Assembly (NCBI RefSeq): GCF_000763375.1
Contig: NZ_JPSY01000001.1
Coordinates: 2,046,001 to 2,110,000, forward strand
Reading direction: 5' to 3'
From: Microbacterium profundi
Lineage (GTDB): Bacteria > Actinomycetota > Actinomycetes > Actinomycetales > Microbacteriaceae
DNA length: 64,000 nt
Part shown: one piece after another, positions 8,435 to 18,234 of the stretch
Layout of the letters: each line of letters opens with the position of its first letter
How positions within the stretch are numbered: the first letter of the stretch is position 1
Notes under the pieces: model-generated
What the model saw: the letters and a program-made list of their open reading frames with translations, nothing else
Databases searched by the model: none
What the model was told of the DNA's origin: nothing
Made by a program: the position numbers and the translations under genes

Positions 8435-10093
8435 CTACCAGGTGTTCCAGGAGGGTTCGTCCGCTCGCTCTCGCTCGCGTTCGCTGTTGAGTGCTTCATC
8501 GACGGCTTTGTAGTCGAGGTGTGGGTCTCGCCATTTGGCGTAGGGGTCCCACCAGCCTGGGCCTCGGATCTCGGGTCTGCCGTTTCGGATGCGGATGTGC
8601 CAGATGCCTTCGTCGAGGGTGCGGTGATGATGCCAACACAACGGCACCCCGTTGGACGTATGTGTCGGCCCACCACGGGCGTGTTCATCGACGTGATGGA
8701 TTTCGCACCATTCTGCGGGCACATCACAGCCCGGGATGAGACATTCGCGATCACGGAGCACGATCGCCCGGCGTTGGACCGCGGTGAACAGGCGCGCACT
8801 GGTCCCGATCGCGATGATCGCGCCTTTCTCATCGAACAGCACCCGTTGCACCCCGCCCGCGCAGGCGGCGTGGTCGGCGGCGCCGAGGGGCACGTCGTAT
8901 CCGGCGCCTTCGACCCTGGCCCGCCCGGTGCGGGTGGTGAAGTCTTCCGCGGTGACGGACACGACCAGCGTCGGCGCGGCACCACCCAACGTGGGCATAC
9001 CCCCGGACGCCGCAGCGACCATCAGTGCGGTCGCGAACGCGTCGTGACGTTTCTGGGCATGCGTGCGTAGGTCCGCGGCGTCCTCGGGCGGCGCGGCTAC
9101 CTTGTGGGATTCGAGCCCGTCCGCACGATCCGAATCCACCGGCGCACCGTACTCGGTGCTGCTGGAGGAGTACTTCGCATCAAAGTCCGCATCGCTGAGA
9201 CCCTCCCCGTCGCCGTCGCCTTCAGGTTCGCCGTCGCCGGTGTCGTCGGAGGGCCGGAATCGCACCGTGCTGCTTCCGCCGCGTGCTTTGTCTTCGGCTT
9301 TCGGGTTCATCAGACTGTCGATGAGTTTCTGCAACTGTGCGGCGACCTCGGGCAGCAACTCACCGCGCACCGGGACGGACCCGTCGCGGAGCTTCCCGAT
9401 CGTGAAATGCCTCCGGCGCTTACCCGCACGATCCGACGGCTCCGCACCATCCGGATCCAACCGGGCCACAATATGCGCGGCCAGAGCGGCGAGCTCATCC
9501 GTCGTCGGCAACGGCCCCCGCCCAGAGCTCTCATCGCTCAGGTCATGATCCGGACCGTCCAACGGCAGCCCGGACGCGAACCGTGCCAGCACGGCATCGG
9601 CCGCCAGGCGATCGGTCACACCGATCCGGGTCGCTTTCTGCAACGGGACCGTGCACGCCAAAAACCCGCCCACCGACAGGTATCCGTCTGCCAACGCCGC
9701 CGCCAGTTCTGGGAACTTTCCCGGCAATAGTGTCCCCGAGGTGATGTCCGTCTCTCGGCGCACCGCTCCGGCTGCGGTCACATACCTTCGTGCGGCAGGC
9801 CCGTCCACAAGCAGCGTGCGCCGCAGCAACTCGGCGGCATCCCGGCATCCCGCCCGGGTCGAGAACCGGGCATCCCGCTCAACCTGATCCCGCCCCACGA
9901 CCTGGTCCGTGACCGCGACGATCGCCCCATCCAGGCGGCGCTGCACCCGCCCCAACACCTGTACCACATCCAACAGTTCGGAGTCGTTCGCGAAGCGTAC
10001 TCCGCCATCCGCACCGTCACCCGCGCAGGAGGAACCCATCGCATCGGCCAACAACCGATCGATGCTCTCCAACTCCTGAACCAGGGATGTCAT
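8435..10093 (-). CDS. DUF222 domain protein with C-terminal HNH nuclease motif
   Basis: About 552 residues. The N-terminal half (ELESIDRLLADAMG through the YLSVGGFLACTVPLQK region) is the DUF222 or 13E12 domain found in many copies in Actinobacteria. A low-complexity acidic linker (GDGEPEGDGDGEG) follows. The C-terminus carries an HNH motif: CLIPGCDVPAEWCEIHH, then GVPLCWHHHRTLDEG. I chose ATG 10093 (MTSLVQEL); ATG 10126 in the same frame adds 11 residues. Function is unproven; members spread as repeated genes and are often assumed to be mobile or nuclease-like. Confidence 0.85.
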   Translation of the reverse strand: MTSLVQELESIDRLLADAMGSSCAGDGADGGVRFANDSELLDVVQVLGRVQRRLDGAIVAVTDQVVGRDQVERDARFSTRAGCRDAAELLRRTLLVDGPAARRYVTAAGAVRRETDITSGTLLPGKFPELAAALADGYLSVGGFLACTVPLQKATRIGVTDRLAADAVLARFASGLPLDGPDHDLSDESSGRGPLPTTDELAALAAHIVARLDPDGAEPSDRAGKRRRHFTIGKLRDGSVPVRGELLPEVAAQLQKLIDSLMNPKAEDKARGGSSTVRFRPSDDTGDGEPEGDGDGEGLSDADFDAKYSSSSTEYGAPVDSDRADGLESHKVAAPPEDAADLRTHAQKRHDAFATALMVAAASGGMPTLGGAAPTLVVSVTAEDFTTRTGRARVEGAGYDVPLGAADHAACAGGVQRVLFDEKGAIIAIGTSARLFTAVQRRAIVLRDRECLIPGCDVPAEWCEIHHVDEHARGGPTHTSNGVPLCWHHHRTLDEGIWHIRIRNGRPEIRGPGWWDPYAKWRDPHLDYKAVDEALNSERERERADEPSWNTW

Positions 10094-10249
10094 ACCCCCA
10101 TTCAACCCAGGGCCACCGACATTCAAACCCCAGATCAGGCACTATTCACAACCTGTGGACAACCACCCATAATCATCCATCTGTGGAGGAATAGTCGGGA
10201 CGTCACAGAGGAGCCGTGAGGGCGAAGGTCTGGCCTGGTGCCTGGTGGC

Positions 10250-11545
10250 TCAGGCCGCGAAGAACGCCGTCGCAACCTGTGTCAAGGCTTCGAGGTCGGC
10301 GACCCCGGCGAGCTCGCGCGCGGAATGCATGGAGAGGATCGGGATGCCGACGTCGACGGTGCGGATGCCGAGACGGGTGGCCGTGATCGGGCCGATCGTC
10401 GAGCCGCACGGCACAGCGTTGTTGGAGACGAACTCCTGGGATGCGATGCCGGCGCTCTCGCACCATCCAGCCCAGGCGGCTGAGCCGATGGCGTCCGTCG
10501 CATAGCGCTGGTTGGCGTTGATCTTCAGGATCGGTCCCGACCCGAGCAGAGGCTGCACGACGGGGTCGTGCTTCTGCGCGTAGTTCGGGTGCACCGAGTG
10601 TCCGACATCGCTGGAGAGGTGCCAGGATGCCGTGAGCGCGCGGCGCTGTTCGGTGGCATCGGCGCCGAGTCCGGCGTAGATGCGCGCGAGGATGTCCTCG
10701 AGGAACGGCCCTGCGGCGCCCGAGCGGGAGGCGGAACCGAGCTCTTCATGGTCGAATGCGGCGAGCACGGCGATGCCGCGGGGCTCTCCGGCCGCCGAGC
10801 CCATCGAAGCGCTGGCGAGCGCCACGACGCCGGCGTGCACCGACGCGAGGTCATCCAGCCGTCCGCTCGCGAAGAACGCCTTGTCCTTGCCGAACACGGC
10901 TCCGCGCGCGGAGTCGGCGACGACGGCGTCGAACCCGCGGATGTCGGCGGCGTTCACCCCGGCCGAAGCGGCCAGTTCGCCGAGCAGGTCTTCTTCGCTC
11001 GGGTCGCCGAGTCCCCACACGGGCTGCGTCTCGTTCTGCTTGTCGAGCGCCAGGCCGTTGTTGACTCCGCGGTCCAGATGCACGGCGAGCTGCGGCAGCC
11101 GCAGCAGCGGGCCGGTGTCGGCGAGCACGACGCGGCCGTCGGCGAGTGCGAGTCGCCCGGCCAGGCGCAGCTCGCGGTCGAGCCAGGAGTTCAGCAGCGG
11201 TCCGCCGTAGATCTCGACACCGGCCTGCAGCCAGCCACGAGAGCCGGTCGTCGGCTGAGGCTTGAGTTTGAACCCGGGGGAGTCGGTGTGCGCGCCGAAG
11301 ATCTGCGCCGGGGTGGTGGGGGCTGCACCTGTGGGGACGACCCATGCGATCGCTGCGCCGTCGCGTACGACGACGAAACGGCCGCCGGCCTGCGTCGGCC
11401 ACGCGTCGCCCTCATCCAGGCGCGCGAATCCGACCGATTCCAGCCGCCGTGCGACCTCTTCCGCGGCGTGGTAGCTGGAGGGAGAGGCTGCGACGAAGTC
11501 GGCGAGATCCTCGGCGTGGGTCAGAGCGACCGGAGTGGCGGGCAT
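10250..11545 (-). CDS. apeB: M18 family aminopeptidase
   Basis: Cytosolic zinc aminopeptidase that removes N-terminal acidic or other residues from peptides, 431 residues, normal for M18. Metal and catalytic motifs are visible in order: FGAHTDSPGFKLKP (His and Asp ligands), FDHEELGS (Glu-Glu), and SSDVGHSVHPNY near the C-terminal half. Start taken at MPATPVALTHAEDL because the frame upstream has no family similarity. Stands alone on the minus strand between the response regulator and the DUF222 gene. Confidence 0.9.
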   Translation of the reverse strand: MPATPVALTHAEDLADFVAASPSSYHAAEEVARRLESVGFARLDEGDAWPTQAGGRFVVVRDGAAIAWVVPTGAAPTTPAQIFGAHTDSPGFKLKPQPTTGSRGWLQAGVEIYGGPLLNSWLDRELRLAGRLALADGRVVLADTGPLLRLPQLAVHLDRGVNNGLALDKQNETQPVWGLGDPSEEDLLGELAASAGVNAADIRGFDAVVADSARGAVFGKDKAFFASGRLDDLASVHAGVVALASASMGSAAGEPRGIAVLAAFDHEELGSASRSGAAGPFLEDILARIYAGLGADATEQRRALTASWHLSSDVGHSVHPNYAQKHDPVVQPLLGSGPILKINANQRYATDAIGSAAWAGWCESAGIASQEFVSNNAVPCGSTIGPITATRLGIRTVDVGIPILSMHSARELAGVADLEALTQVATAFFAA

Positions 11546-11598
11546 GAGGAGCTTTCTGCTTGCGGGGCCCTTTGATCCTAGCCGCGCGAAGGAAGAGG

Positions 11599-12258
<660 letters not shown>

Positions 12259-12486
12259 GGGAGAAGCCTAACCGCCAGGAGGGTTGTCGCGGTTGTCTTA
12301 GACCTTTGGCCAAAAAAGACTGTCCAGTAGTCAGATGTGCTGCGGCTTGTTCACCGAGAAGATGGGTCTAGACATTCGACGTAAGACCCAATCTTGGTGG
12401 TGAATACTATGACTTTCTGGCAAATGCTTGCAAAGGCTTTCGGTCTCTAAGGCTAGCGCATCTGGCGAATAGGGGATACTGGAACT
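12259..12486. promoter_or_regulatory. Divergent promoter region of the two-component pair
   Basis: 228 nt with noticeably lower G+C than its surroundings. It holds AGACCTTTGGCC near 12300 and a related GACCTTTGGGC recurs beyond the kinase near 13690, a possible regulator half-site. No gene seen. Confidence 0.35.
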
Positions 12487-13629
12487 ATGGCTTTCGGTCG
12501 TTGGTTCCCGGATGGCTCTGGCTTTCCTCGGCTGACGCGAGTCGGAGCACTGAGCGTTCTCGAGCGTGTCGTCATGCTCGTGGTCATCGGCGGCGTCATC
12601 GCTGTCGACGTCTCCGGCATCATCTTCTCCTACGGGCCCGGCCTCTCTCAATCTCTTCTCAGCATCGCGACCACAACCGTGTTCGCGTTGTATCTCTGGT
12701 CGCCATGGGTGGCCACAATCTCGCTCGGAATCGTGTTCGCGCTGTCGTTCATCGCGGGTACGGAGTCCGAGTCGATCTTTGCTGCCGCTGTGGCGGTAGG
12801 ACTCGTCATGCGGTTGGGCCGAACCGCGCTGATCCTGTCCTACATCGGTGCCTTCCTGGTGGCGACCGCGATCGTCGCGTACGGCGATACGAACGTCCTG
12901 GTCAACGTCGGCATCTACCTGATCATCGCGATAGTGGCGGGAGCGATCGGTTTCGCTCTCCGAATCGCCCTGGACAAGGGGCGAAGGCTGGAGCAGGAGC
13001 TCGCGGAGCGCGCAGAACACGAGCGCGAAGCGGTCCTCGCCGAACGCCGTTGGATCGCCGGCGAATTGCATGACAGCATCGCGCACCACCTCACCGTCGT
13101 CGCCCTGCATGTTCAGATGCTCGACGATGCCGAACGCAGCCGTGACTCGCAGGAGGCGATTCGTGTCGCTGCGAAGACGGCGATGACAGATCTGCGTTTC
13201 GTGATCGAGCTCGCAGACGACGGACCGCGCTCGTCTGCTGTGCACTCGGGCGACCTCGCCACGGCCATCGATGAGGCGCGCGGCGAGATCGAGGCCGCGG
13301 GCCATCAGGTGATCTGCCAAGGAGACCCACGCGACGAGCGCATTCACCGTGCCGGTGAGATCATCCTCGCGCGCATCATTCGCGAATCGGCGACGAACAT
13401 CTTGAAGCATGCGGGGCCCGGCGACGTAAGCATAAGACTCGATGTTGACGACGAGGCGCTGACGCTGGCGATCAGCAGCCCGCTACCGGCGACTCCAAGG
13501 CGAGATCTTCCTTCCAGTAGTACCGGAGTGAACAGGATGGCGGAGCGTGTCGTCGGTGCAAGCGGCGAATTCGACGCCGGCGCTGTCGACGGCCAGTGGA
13601 TCGTGTCGGCCTCGTTGCCGATCGGTTGA
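12487..13629 (+). CDS. Membrane sensor histidine kinase (NarL-type HisKA_3)
   Basis: 380 residues. About five to six membrane segments fill residues 25-160, followed by a coiled-coil linker and the dimerisation domain with phospho-acceptor His195 in GELHDSIAHHLTVV. The catalytic part is short: an N-box (IIRESATNILKHAG) is clear, but the usual DNG G1 box is replaced by SSPLPATPRR, leaving only the TGVNRMAERV G2-like stretch. ATP binding may therefore be weak or altered. Partner is the divergent response regulator. Confidence 0.88.
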   Translation: MAFGRWFPDGSGFPRLTRVGALSVLERVVMLVVIGGVIAVDVSGIIFSYGPGLSQSLLSIATTTVFALYLWSPWVATISLGIVFALSFIAGTESESIFAAAVAVGLVMRLGRTALILSYIGAFLVATAIVAYGDTNVLVNVGIYLIIAIVAGAIGFALRIALDKGRRLEQELAERAEHEREAVLAERRWIAGELHDSIAHHLTVVALHVQMLDDAERSRDSQEAIRVAAKTAMTDLRFVIELADDGPRSSAVHSGDLATAIDEARGEIEAAGHQVICQGDPRDERIHRAGEIILARIIRESATNILKHAGPGDVSIRLDVDDEALTLAISSPLPATPRRDLPSSSTGVNRMAERVVGASGEFDAGAVDGQWIVSASLPIG

Positions 13630-14118
13630 AAAGCGAAGGTTGCACTTGCTCTCCGGTCAGAGTCTGGACGAAAGTCCAATACTCTTTCGACCTTTGGGCG
13701 TTCTCGCGCGGTAAGGGTCTCGGTAGGTTGGGAAACACCCAAAGTAGGCGTCCCCAGCGCCTGGGCTGAAGAAGCGTCCCCAGCGCTTGATCGCGAGCGC
13801 GATTCTGGTGTTAAAAGCTGTCGCGCTCGCGGTCGCTGATCTTCTGTGTCGCTCGTGTTGCCTATGGCCGCCAGCGATACTCGTTCCTCTCAGACGCGAT
13901 TTAAGCTCGCCCATCTGTCGCATCGCCACGATCGCGTTGCATTCACTCAGACCAGGACGTCGTTGCTGGTCCCAGCGAGCGAGTTTGCCTGACGTTAACC
14001 CAAACGTTAACCCGGGAGTCGGGGTGGTGAACGCGCGTCGAACGTTGACACTTTCGGCCGTCATGTGTGTTTTGCGGGTGTCACAGTGGATCCGATCCCC
14101 ACACCCGGAAAGGCCATC
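13630..14118. other. Gene-free stretch between kinase and phosphonate operon
   Basis: 489 nt without a convincing gene. It contains a duplicated GCGTCCCCAGCGC (near 13750 and 13774), the paired GTTAAC operator-like element at 13992-14013 and a TTGACA hexamer at 14045-14050 that could be a -35 element for the phosphonate operon. The short open frames here have no family features. Confidence 0.5.
13992..14013. promoter_or_regulatory. Paired GTTAAC element upstream of phosphonate operon
   Basis: ACGTTAACCC occurs twice with a 12-bp repeat unit, so two palindromic GTTAAC cores lie about one helical turn apart, roughly 105 nt before the first catabolic gene. This is a plausible operator for a dimeric repressor. 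No regulator gene is adjacent. Confidence 0.4.
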
Positions 14119-15279
14119 ATGACGCGTCATCCCGTGGCCTCCGAAGCTGCCGACCTCGTCGTCGTGGGCTCTGGCATTCTCGGTCTCGGTGCCGCGTACG
14201 CGGGCATCCGCCGGGGCCTCAGCGTGATCGTCCTCGATCGCACCGATGCGCCGGTCGGCGCCACGATCCGCAACTTCGGTCACATCTGCATCGGGGCGCA
14301 GTCGGGGCTCGCCCGCGAGTTCGCCGACGCGTCGCGCGACATCTGGCTTCGTCTCGCGACGGACGCCGGGTTCTGGCTGCGCGAATCGGGCACGCTGGTC
14401 GCCGCACGACAGGCGGACGAGCTCGCGGTCCTGGAAAGAGCCGCATCCGGGCAGGACGCCGACATCCGGATGCTGGACGCAGACGAGCTGCGCCTGCGAG
14501 CACCCCTGCGCCGCGACGCCGTGATCGGCGGCGCACTCATCGCGCCCGATCTGCAGACCGACCCGCGCGAGGCCGCCGGGGCGATCGTCCGCCACCTCGC
14601 ATCCCTTGGTGTCGAGTTCCGATTCCGCACCGCGGCCACCGCGGTGGCATCCGGTCGTGTGCAGACCACGCGCGGCGCGATCGACGCCGGCCTCGTCGTC
14701 GTCGCCACCGGTCACGACATCGACCAGTTGCTGCCCGATCTGGCCGAGAGCGCGGGCGTCGTCCGCTGCGCGCTCGACATGATGCGCGTCACGGCTCCTC
14801 TGCCGCGCACCCTCGACGCCCCGCTGCTGACCGCCTGGTCGCTGCTGCGTTACGGGCGTTTCGCCGCCTTCCCGGAGACCACGACGCTTCGAGAGCGGCT
14901 GCACGCCGAACGCCCGGAGCTCGCCGCTCTCGATCTCAACCAGATGTACACGCAGCTGCCAGACGGCTCGCTCATCCTGGGCGACTCGCATGCCAAGGCG
15001 ATTCAGCCCGCACCCTTCCAGCCCGAGGCCGCCTTCGACGCGTTCCTCGATGAGGTGTCGGCGCTGTTCGACGTCGACGAATTCCGGGTCCTGGAGCGCT
15101 GGCAGGGTGTCTACGCATCCGCCGCAACCGAGTTCCTCATCGAAGAGCCGGAAACCGGGCTCCACGTGGTCGCCGCCACCACGGGGATCGGGATGACGAC
15201 CGGGCTCGGCCTCGCGGAACGCACTCTTGACACTGCATTCGACCGGGCACCGCTGCCCGTACAAGGAGGAACCCCATGA
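14119..15279 (+). CDS. FAD-dependent oxidoreductase, phosphonate-associated (TIGR03364-like)
   Basis: 386-residue DAO-type flavoprotein. The N-terminal dinucleotide fold ADLVVVGSGILGLGAAYAGIRRG is followed by GATIRNFGHICIGAQSG, characteristic of the phosphonate-cluster subfamily, and the C-terminus has TTGIGMTTGLGLAE. Start ATG 14119 has the Shine-Dalgarno GGAAAGG in front. First of three overlapping genes; homologues are found next to phosphonatase-like hydrolases and are thought to oxidise substituted aminoethylphosphonates to the aldehyde. That exact reaction is inference. Confidence 0.82.
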   Translation: MTRHPVASEAADLVVVGSGILGLGAAYAGIRRGLSVIVLDRTDAPVGATIRNFGHICIGAQSGLAREFADASRDIWLRLATDAGFWLRESGTLVAARQADELAVLERAASGQDADIRMLDADELRLRAPLRRDAVIGGALIAPDLQTDPREAAGAIVRHLASLGVEFRFRTAATAVASGRVQTTRGAIDAGLVVVATGHDIDQLLPDLAESAGVVRCALDMMRVTAPLPRTLDAPLLTAWSLLRYGRFAAFPETTTLRERLHAERPELAALDLNQMYTQLPDGSLILGDSHAKAIQPAPFQPEAAFDAFLDEVSALFDVDEFRVLERWQGVYASAATEFLIEEPETGLHVVAATTGIGMTTGLGLAERTLDTAFDRAPLPVQGGTP

Positions 15280-15986
15280 CCGCTATCGAACTCGTCGTCC
15301 TCGACATGGCTGGAACGACCGTGCTCGACGACGGTGTGGTGGAGCAGGCGTTCCAGCGCGCGGCCGAGCGCACCGGCGTCGCCGAGCGGATGCCGTGGGC
15401 GGATGCCCTGCAGTACGTCCGCGACACCATGGGCATGTCGAAGATCGACGTCTTCACGCACCTGTCCGGTGGCGATGTCGTCGCAGCCACCGCGGCCACC
15501 GCGGCGTTCGAGGGCGCGTACTCCGAGATCGTCGCCGAGCAGGGCGTGGCGGAGATCCCCGGCGCGGCCGAGGCGATCGCGCAGATGCGCGATGCGGGCC
15601 TCAAGGTCGCACTGACGACGGGCTTCGCTCCGGTCACGCGCGACGCGCTGATCGACGGACTCGGCTGGCGCGGACTGATCGACATCGCTCTGTCGCCGGT
15701 CGACGCTGGTCGCGGCCGTCCGGCACCGGACCTCGTGCTCACCGCGTTGCTGCGCACGCAGGCGTCCGCCGTCACCGCCGTGGCGGTCATCGGCGACACC
15801 AGCAGCGATGTGCAGTCCGGCCGCCGTGCCGGCGCCGGCTTCGTCGCCGGCGTTCTCAGCGGTGCGCATGCTCGCGCGACGCTGGAGCGCGCCGGAGCGG
15901 ATGCTGTGCTCGACGACGTCACCGCGCTGCTGCCGACGCTTCACGAGCGCGCACTTCTCGGCACCGCCCTCGCGCGGACCTCCTGA
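15276..15986 (+). CDS. Phosphonatase-like HAD hydrolase (TIGR03351-like)
   Basis: 236 residues, HAD superfamily. The nucleophile motif is VVLDMAGTTVLDDG, motif II is LTTGFAP (Thr), the Lys/Arg region is RGRPAPDLV and motif III is VAVIGDTSSDVQSG. DMAGTT is the signature shared with phosphonoacetaldehyde hydrolase. Overlaps the oxidoreductase stop by 4 nt. Expected to cleave the C-P bond of phosphonoacetaldehyde or an analogue. Confidence 0.85.
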   Translation: MTAIELVVLDMAGTTVLDDGVVEQAFQRAAERTGVAERMPWADALQYVRDTMGMSKIDVFTHLSGGDVVAATAATAAFEGAYSEIVAEQGVAEIPGAAEAIAQMRDAGLKVALTTGFAPVTRDALIDGLGWRGLIDIALSPVDAGRGRPAPDLVLTALLRTQASAVTAVAVIGDTSSDVQSGRRAGAGFVAGVLSGAHARATLERAGADAVLDDVTALLPTLHERALLGTALARTS

Positions 15987-15987
15987 C

Positions 15988-17076
15988 ATGCGCACGCTGC
16001 TGCCGCACGATGAACGGCAGGACGTGACGCTGAGACCCGCGGCGACGGCGAAGGTCTGGCTCGGCGTCGGCCAGGAGCATGAGACCGTCGCGGTGCCGGG
16101 CGTAGGCCTCGGGCACGGCGACGTGCTGATCGCCGTCGAGCTGTCGACCATCTGCGGCTCCGATGTGCACACCGTCCAGGGCCATAGGTCGGCGCCGGCG
16201 CCGCTGGTGCTCGGTCACGAGAGCGTCGGCCGGGTGATCGCGATCGGCGAAGGCGGTGCGACGGCGGCGGATGGCGCGGCTCTGCGCATCGGCGACCGCG
16301 CGGTGTGGTCGGTGACGGTGTCGTGCGGCACCTGCGATCGGTGCACGGCGGGACTGACGCAGAAGTGTCGCACGTTGGTGAAGTACGGTCACGAGCGGAT
16401 CGGCCCGCGTTGGGAGCTGACCGGCGGCTTCGCGAGCCATGTGCACCTGCGCACGGGAACCACGATCGTGCGCGTGCCTGAGGCGCTTCCGGCCGCTGTG
16501 CTGGCGCCGGCCTCGTGCGCCACGGCCACAGCGTGGGCCGCCGTCGTCCGAGGTGCGGCCGGGCGCAGCCTCGAGGGCATGAGGGTGCTCGTCTACGGCG
16601 CGGGGCTCGTCGGACTCTCCGCGGCGGCCATCGCCGCCGACGACGGAGCCGATGTCACCATCGTGGACCCGTCCCCGTCCAGGCGGGCGTTCGCGGAGCG
16701 ATTCGGCGCCGCATCGGCTGTGAAGGCGACAGAGCCGGCGGACATCGTGATCGAAGCATCCGGTCATGCCGTCGCCGACGCGATCGCGGCGGCGGACGTC
16801 GGCGGAGCCGTCGTGCTGGTGGGCAGCGTGTTCCCCGCCGATCCGGTTCCGCTGGAAGCCGAGAGCCTTGTGCGGCGGCTGCTCACGGTGACCGGCGTGC
16901 ACAACTACACCGGTGCCGAGCTCGCGTCGGCGGTCGGATTCCTCGCCGGGCGAGGACGCGCCTATCCGTTCGCGGACGTGGTCGGCGCCGTGCACCAGCT
17001 CGATGACGTGGATGCCGCGCTCGCCGCAGCGGCGGCACCGGGCGCGCCGCTGCGCGTGGCGCTCAACCCGCGTTGA
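15988..17076 (+). CDS. Zinc alcohol dehydrogenase, phosphonate-associated (TIGR03366-like)
   Basis: 362-residue medium-chain dehydrogenase. Visible motifs are ICGSDVHTVQGH (catalytic Cys), GHESVGRVIAIGEG, the structural-zinc cysteines in SCGTCDRCTAGLTQKC, and the Rossmann start VLVYGAGLVGLSAAAIA. One nucleotide separates it from the hydrolase stop. The subfamily is associated with phosphonate gene clusters; it may oxidise a hydroxylated phosphonate to feed the hydrolase. Its 3' end overlaps the convergent yidC by 14 nt. Confidence 0.82.
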   Translation: MRTLLPHDERQDVTLRPAATAKVWLGVGQEHETVAVPGVGLGHGDVLIAVELSTICGSDVHTVQGHRSAPAPLVLGHESVGRVIAIGEGGATAADGAALRIGDRAVWSVTVSCGTCDRCTAGLTQKCRTLVKYGHERIGPRWELTGGFASHVHLRTGTTIVRVPEALPAAVLAPASCATATAWAAVVRGAAGRSLEGMRVLVYGAGLVGLSAAAIAADDGADVTIVDPSPSRRAFAERFGAASAVKATEPADIVIEASGHAVADAIAAADVGGAVVLVGSVFPADPVPLEAESLVRRLLTVTGVHNYTGAELASAVGFLAGRGRAYPFADVVGAVHQLDDVDAALAAAAAPGAPLRVALNPR

Positions 17077-17812
17077 CCGGCAGCGGGTACAGGCGGCGCA
17101 GGATCACCCGCTGCACGAGCGTCCACGCCACCGTGACGGTGAGGTAGAGTCCCGCAGCCAACGGCACGAACACGGCGAACGCCGCAGTGAGATAGTGCAG
17201 CGCACTCATCATGCGCAGCATCCCGGGCGATGACAGCGGAGAGTCGTCGACGGGGACCGGCTGGAACACGCGGCGGGTGATCTCGGCCACGACGATCATG
17301 ATCGCGATCAGGGCGCCGTACACGAGGAGCGTCGGTAGCGAGAACGGGCCGGTCGCCAGCATGCCCACGAGGCTCGTGCCGAGTGACGCGCCGAACAGTT
17401 CATGCGCCAGCAGATCATTGGCGTGGCCTGCGATATCGGTGCGCAGGAACAGCGTGTAGAGGATGCCGATCACCGGCGCCTGCAGCAGCACCGGCAGGCA
17501 CCCGGCGAGCGGCGAGGTGTTCTCGTCCTTGTACAGCTGCATGGTCTCGCGCTGCAGACGCTCGGGGTTCTTCTTGTGGCGCTTCTGGATCTCGCGCAGC
17601 TTCGGCGCGAGCCGGGCGCGGGTCTGCTCGGCCCTGGCCTGAGAGATGCCGACGGGGATGAGCAGTGCGCGGATGAGGAGGGTGATGAGAATGACGGCGG
17701 CCGCAGCCGCCGCCGCGCCGGCGAACGGTGCGAGCAGATCGGCCAGGCCGGTGAGGACGCTGTATGCGGCGTCGAGGATCGCCGCGATCGGCGGAAAGGC
17801 ATAGATGTCCAA
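17063..17812 (-). CDS. yidC: YidC/Oxa1-family membrane insertase, paralogue
   Basis: 249 residues, with hydrophobic segments near 10-55 and in the C-terminal half. The conserved positive groove residue appears in LLIRALLIPVGISQARA, followed by the charged hairpin LREIQKRHKKNPERLQRETMQLYKDEN and the TSPLAGCLPVLLQAPV motif. The C-terminal tail is short. The chromosomal yidC of Actinobacteria sits at the origin beside rnpA, so this copy with a DUF6412-type partner is probably a second insertase with specialised clients. Confidence 0.87.
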   Translation of the reverse strand: MDIYAFPPIAAILDAAYSVLTGLADLLAPFAGAAAAAAAVILITLLIRALLIPVGISQARAEQTRARLAPKLREIQKRHKKNPERLQRETMQLYKDENTSPLAGCLPVLLQAPVIGILYTLFLRTDIAGHANDLLAHELFGASLGTSLVGMLATGPFSLPTLLVYGALIAIMIVVAEITRRVFQPVPVDDSPLSSPGMLRMMSALHYLTAAFAVFVPLAAGLYLTVTVAWTLVQRVILRRLYPLPVNAG

Positions 17813-17901
17813 GAGGGTCCGTTCAGAGTGTGCGGGAATGTCGGCTGCGCCTGCGGCGCATGCATCAAGAGATGCGCCGCGTTCCCGTCACGAACGGACG
17901 G

Positions 17902-18189
17902 TCACACGGCGCGCACGACTCCCGGGGCCCTGGGACGGGGATGACCTGCGGCATCCGGATCGTTCTGAGACAGCAGCACGGAACGGCCGATGGCGCGTAG
18001 CGGATGAGGGGCCGAGCCCTCCCCGGTCTGCAGTACGCCGAGGGTGATGGCGACGACGAGCGTCGCGACGGCGAGCAGGGCGACGGCGAGGCTGAGGGCC
18101 GCGAGATCCAGCGACGCGAGATCGGGCATGCCTGCGAACCCGAGGGCGGACAGCACGAGCTGCATGAGCTGCTCGATCCAGTCCGTCAT
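17902..18189 (-). CDS. Small DUF6412-like membrane protein
   Basis: 95 residues from MTDWIEQLMQLVLSALGF, with two hydrophobic stretches (residues about 5-20 and 28-55) and a basic, Pro/Arg-rich tail after GRSVLLSQNDPDA. It precedes yidC on the same strand by 89 nt, a pairing seen in related actinobacteria, so it may assist or be inserted by that YidC. Function unknown. A start further upstream would overlap the divergent nitronate monooxygenase promoter. Confidence 0.65.
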   Translation of the reverse strand: MTDWIEQLMQLVLSALGFAGMPDLASLDLAALSLAVALLAVATLVVAITLGVLQTGEGSAPHPLRAIGRSVLLSQNDPDAAGHPRPRAPGVVRAV

Positions 18190-18234
18190 GTCATCGAGGA
18201 TATCAGCGGGCTGCTGAAGCGTAGCCTCGATGGC

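Noticed and set aside
13750..13786. Duplicated GCGTCCCCAGCGC considered as a CRISPR or attachment repeat
   Set aside because: Only two short copies with no regular spacer; no cas genes or integrase in the window.
13657..15264. Minus-strand frame across the gene-free stretch and the phosphonate flavoprotein
   Set aside because: It is antisense to a clear flavoprotein and its composition is shadow-like.
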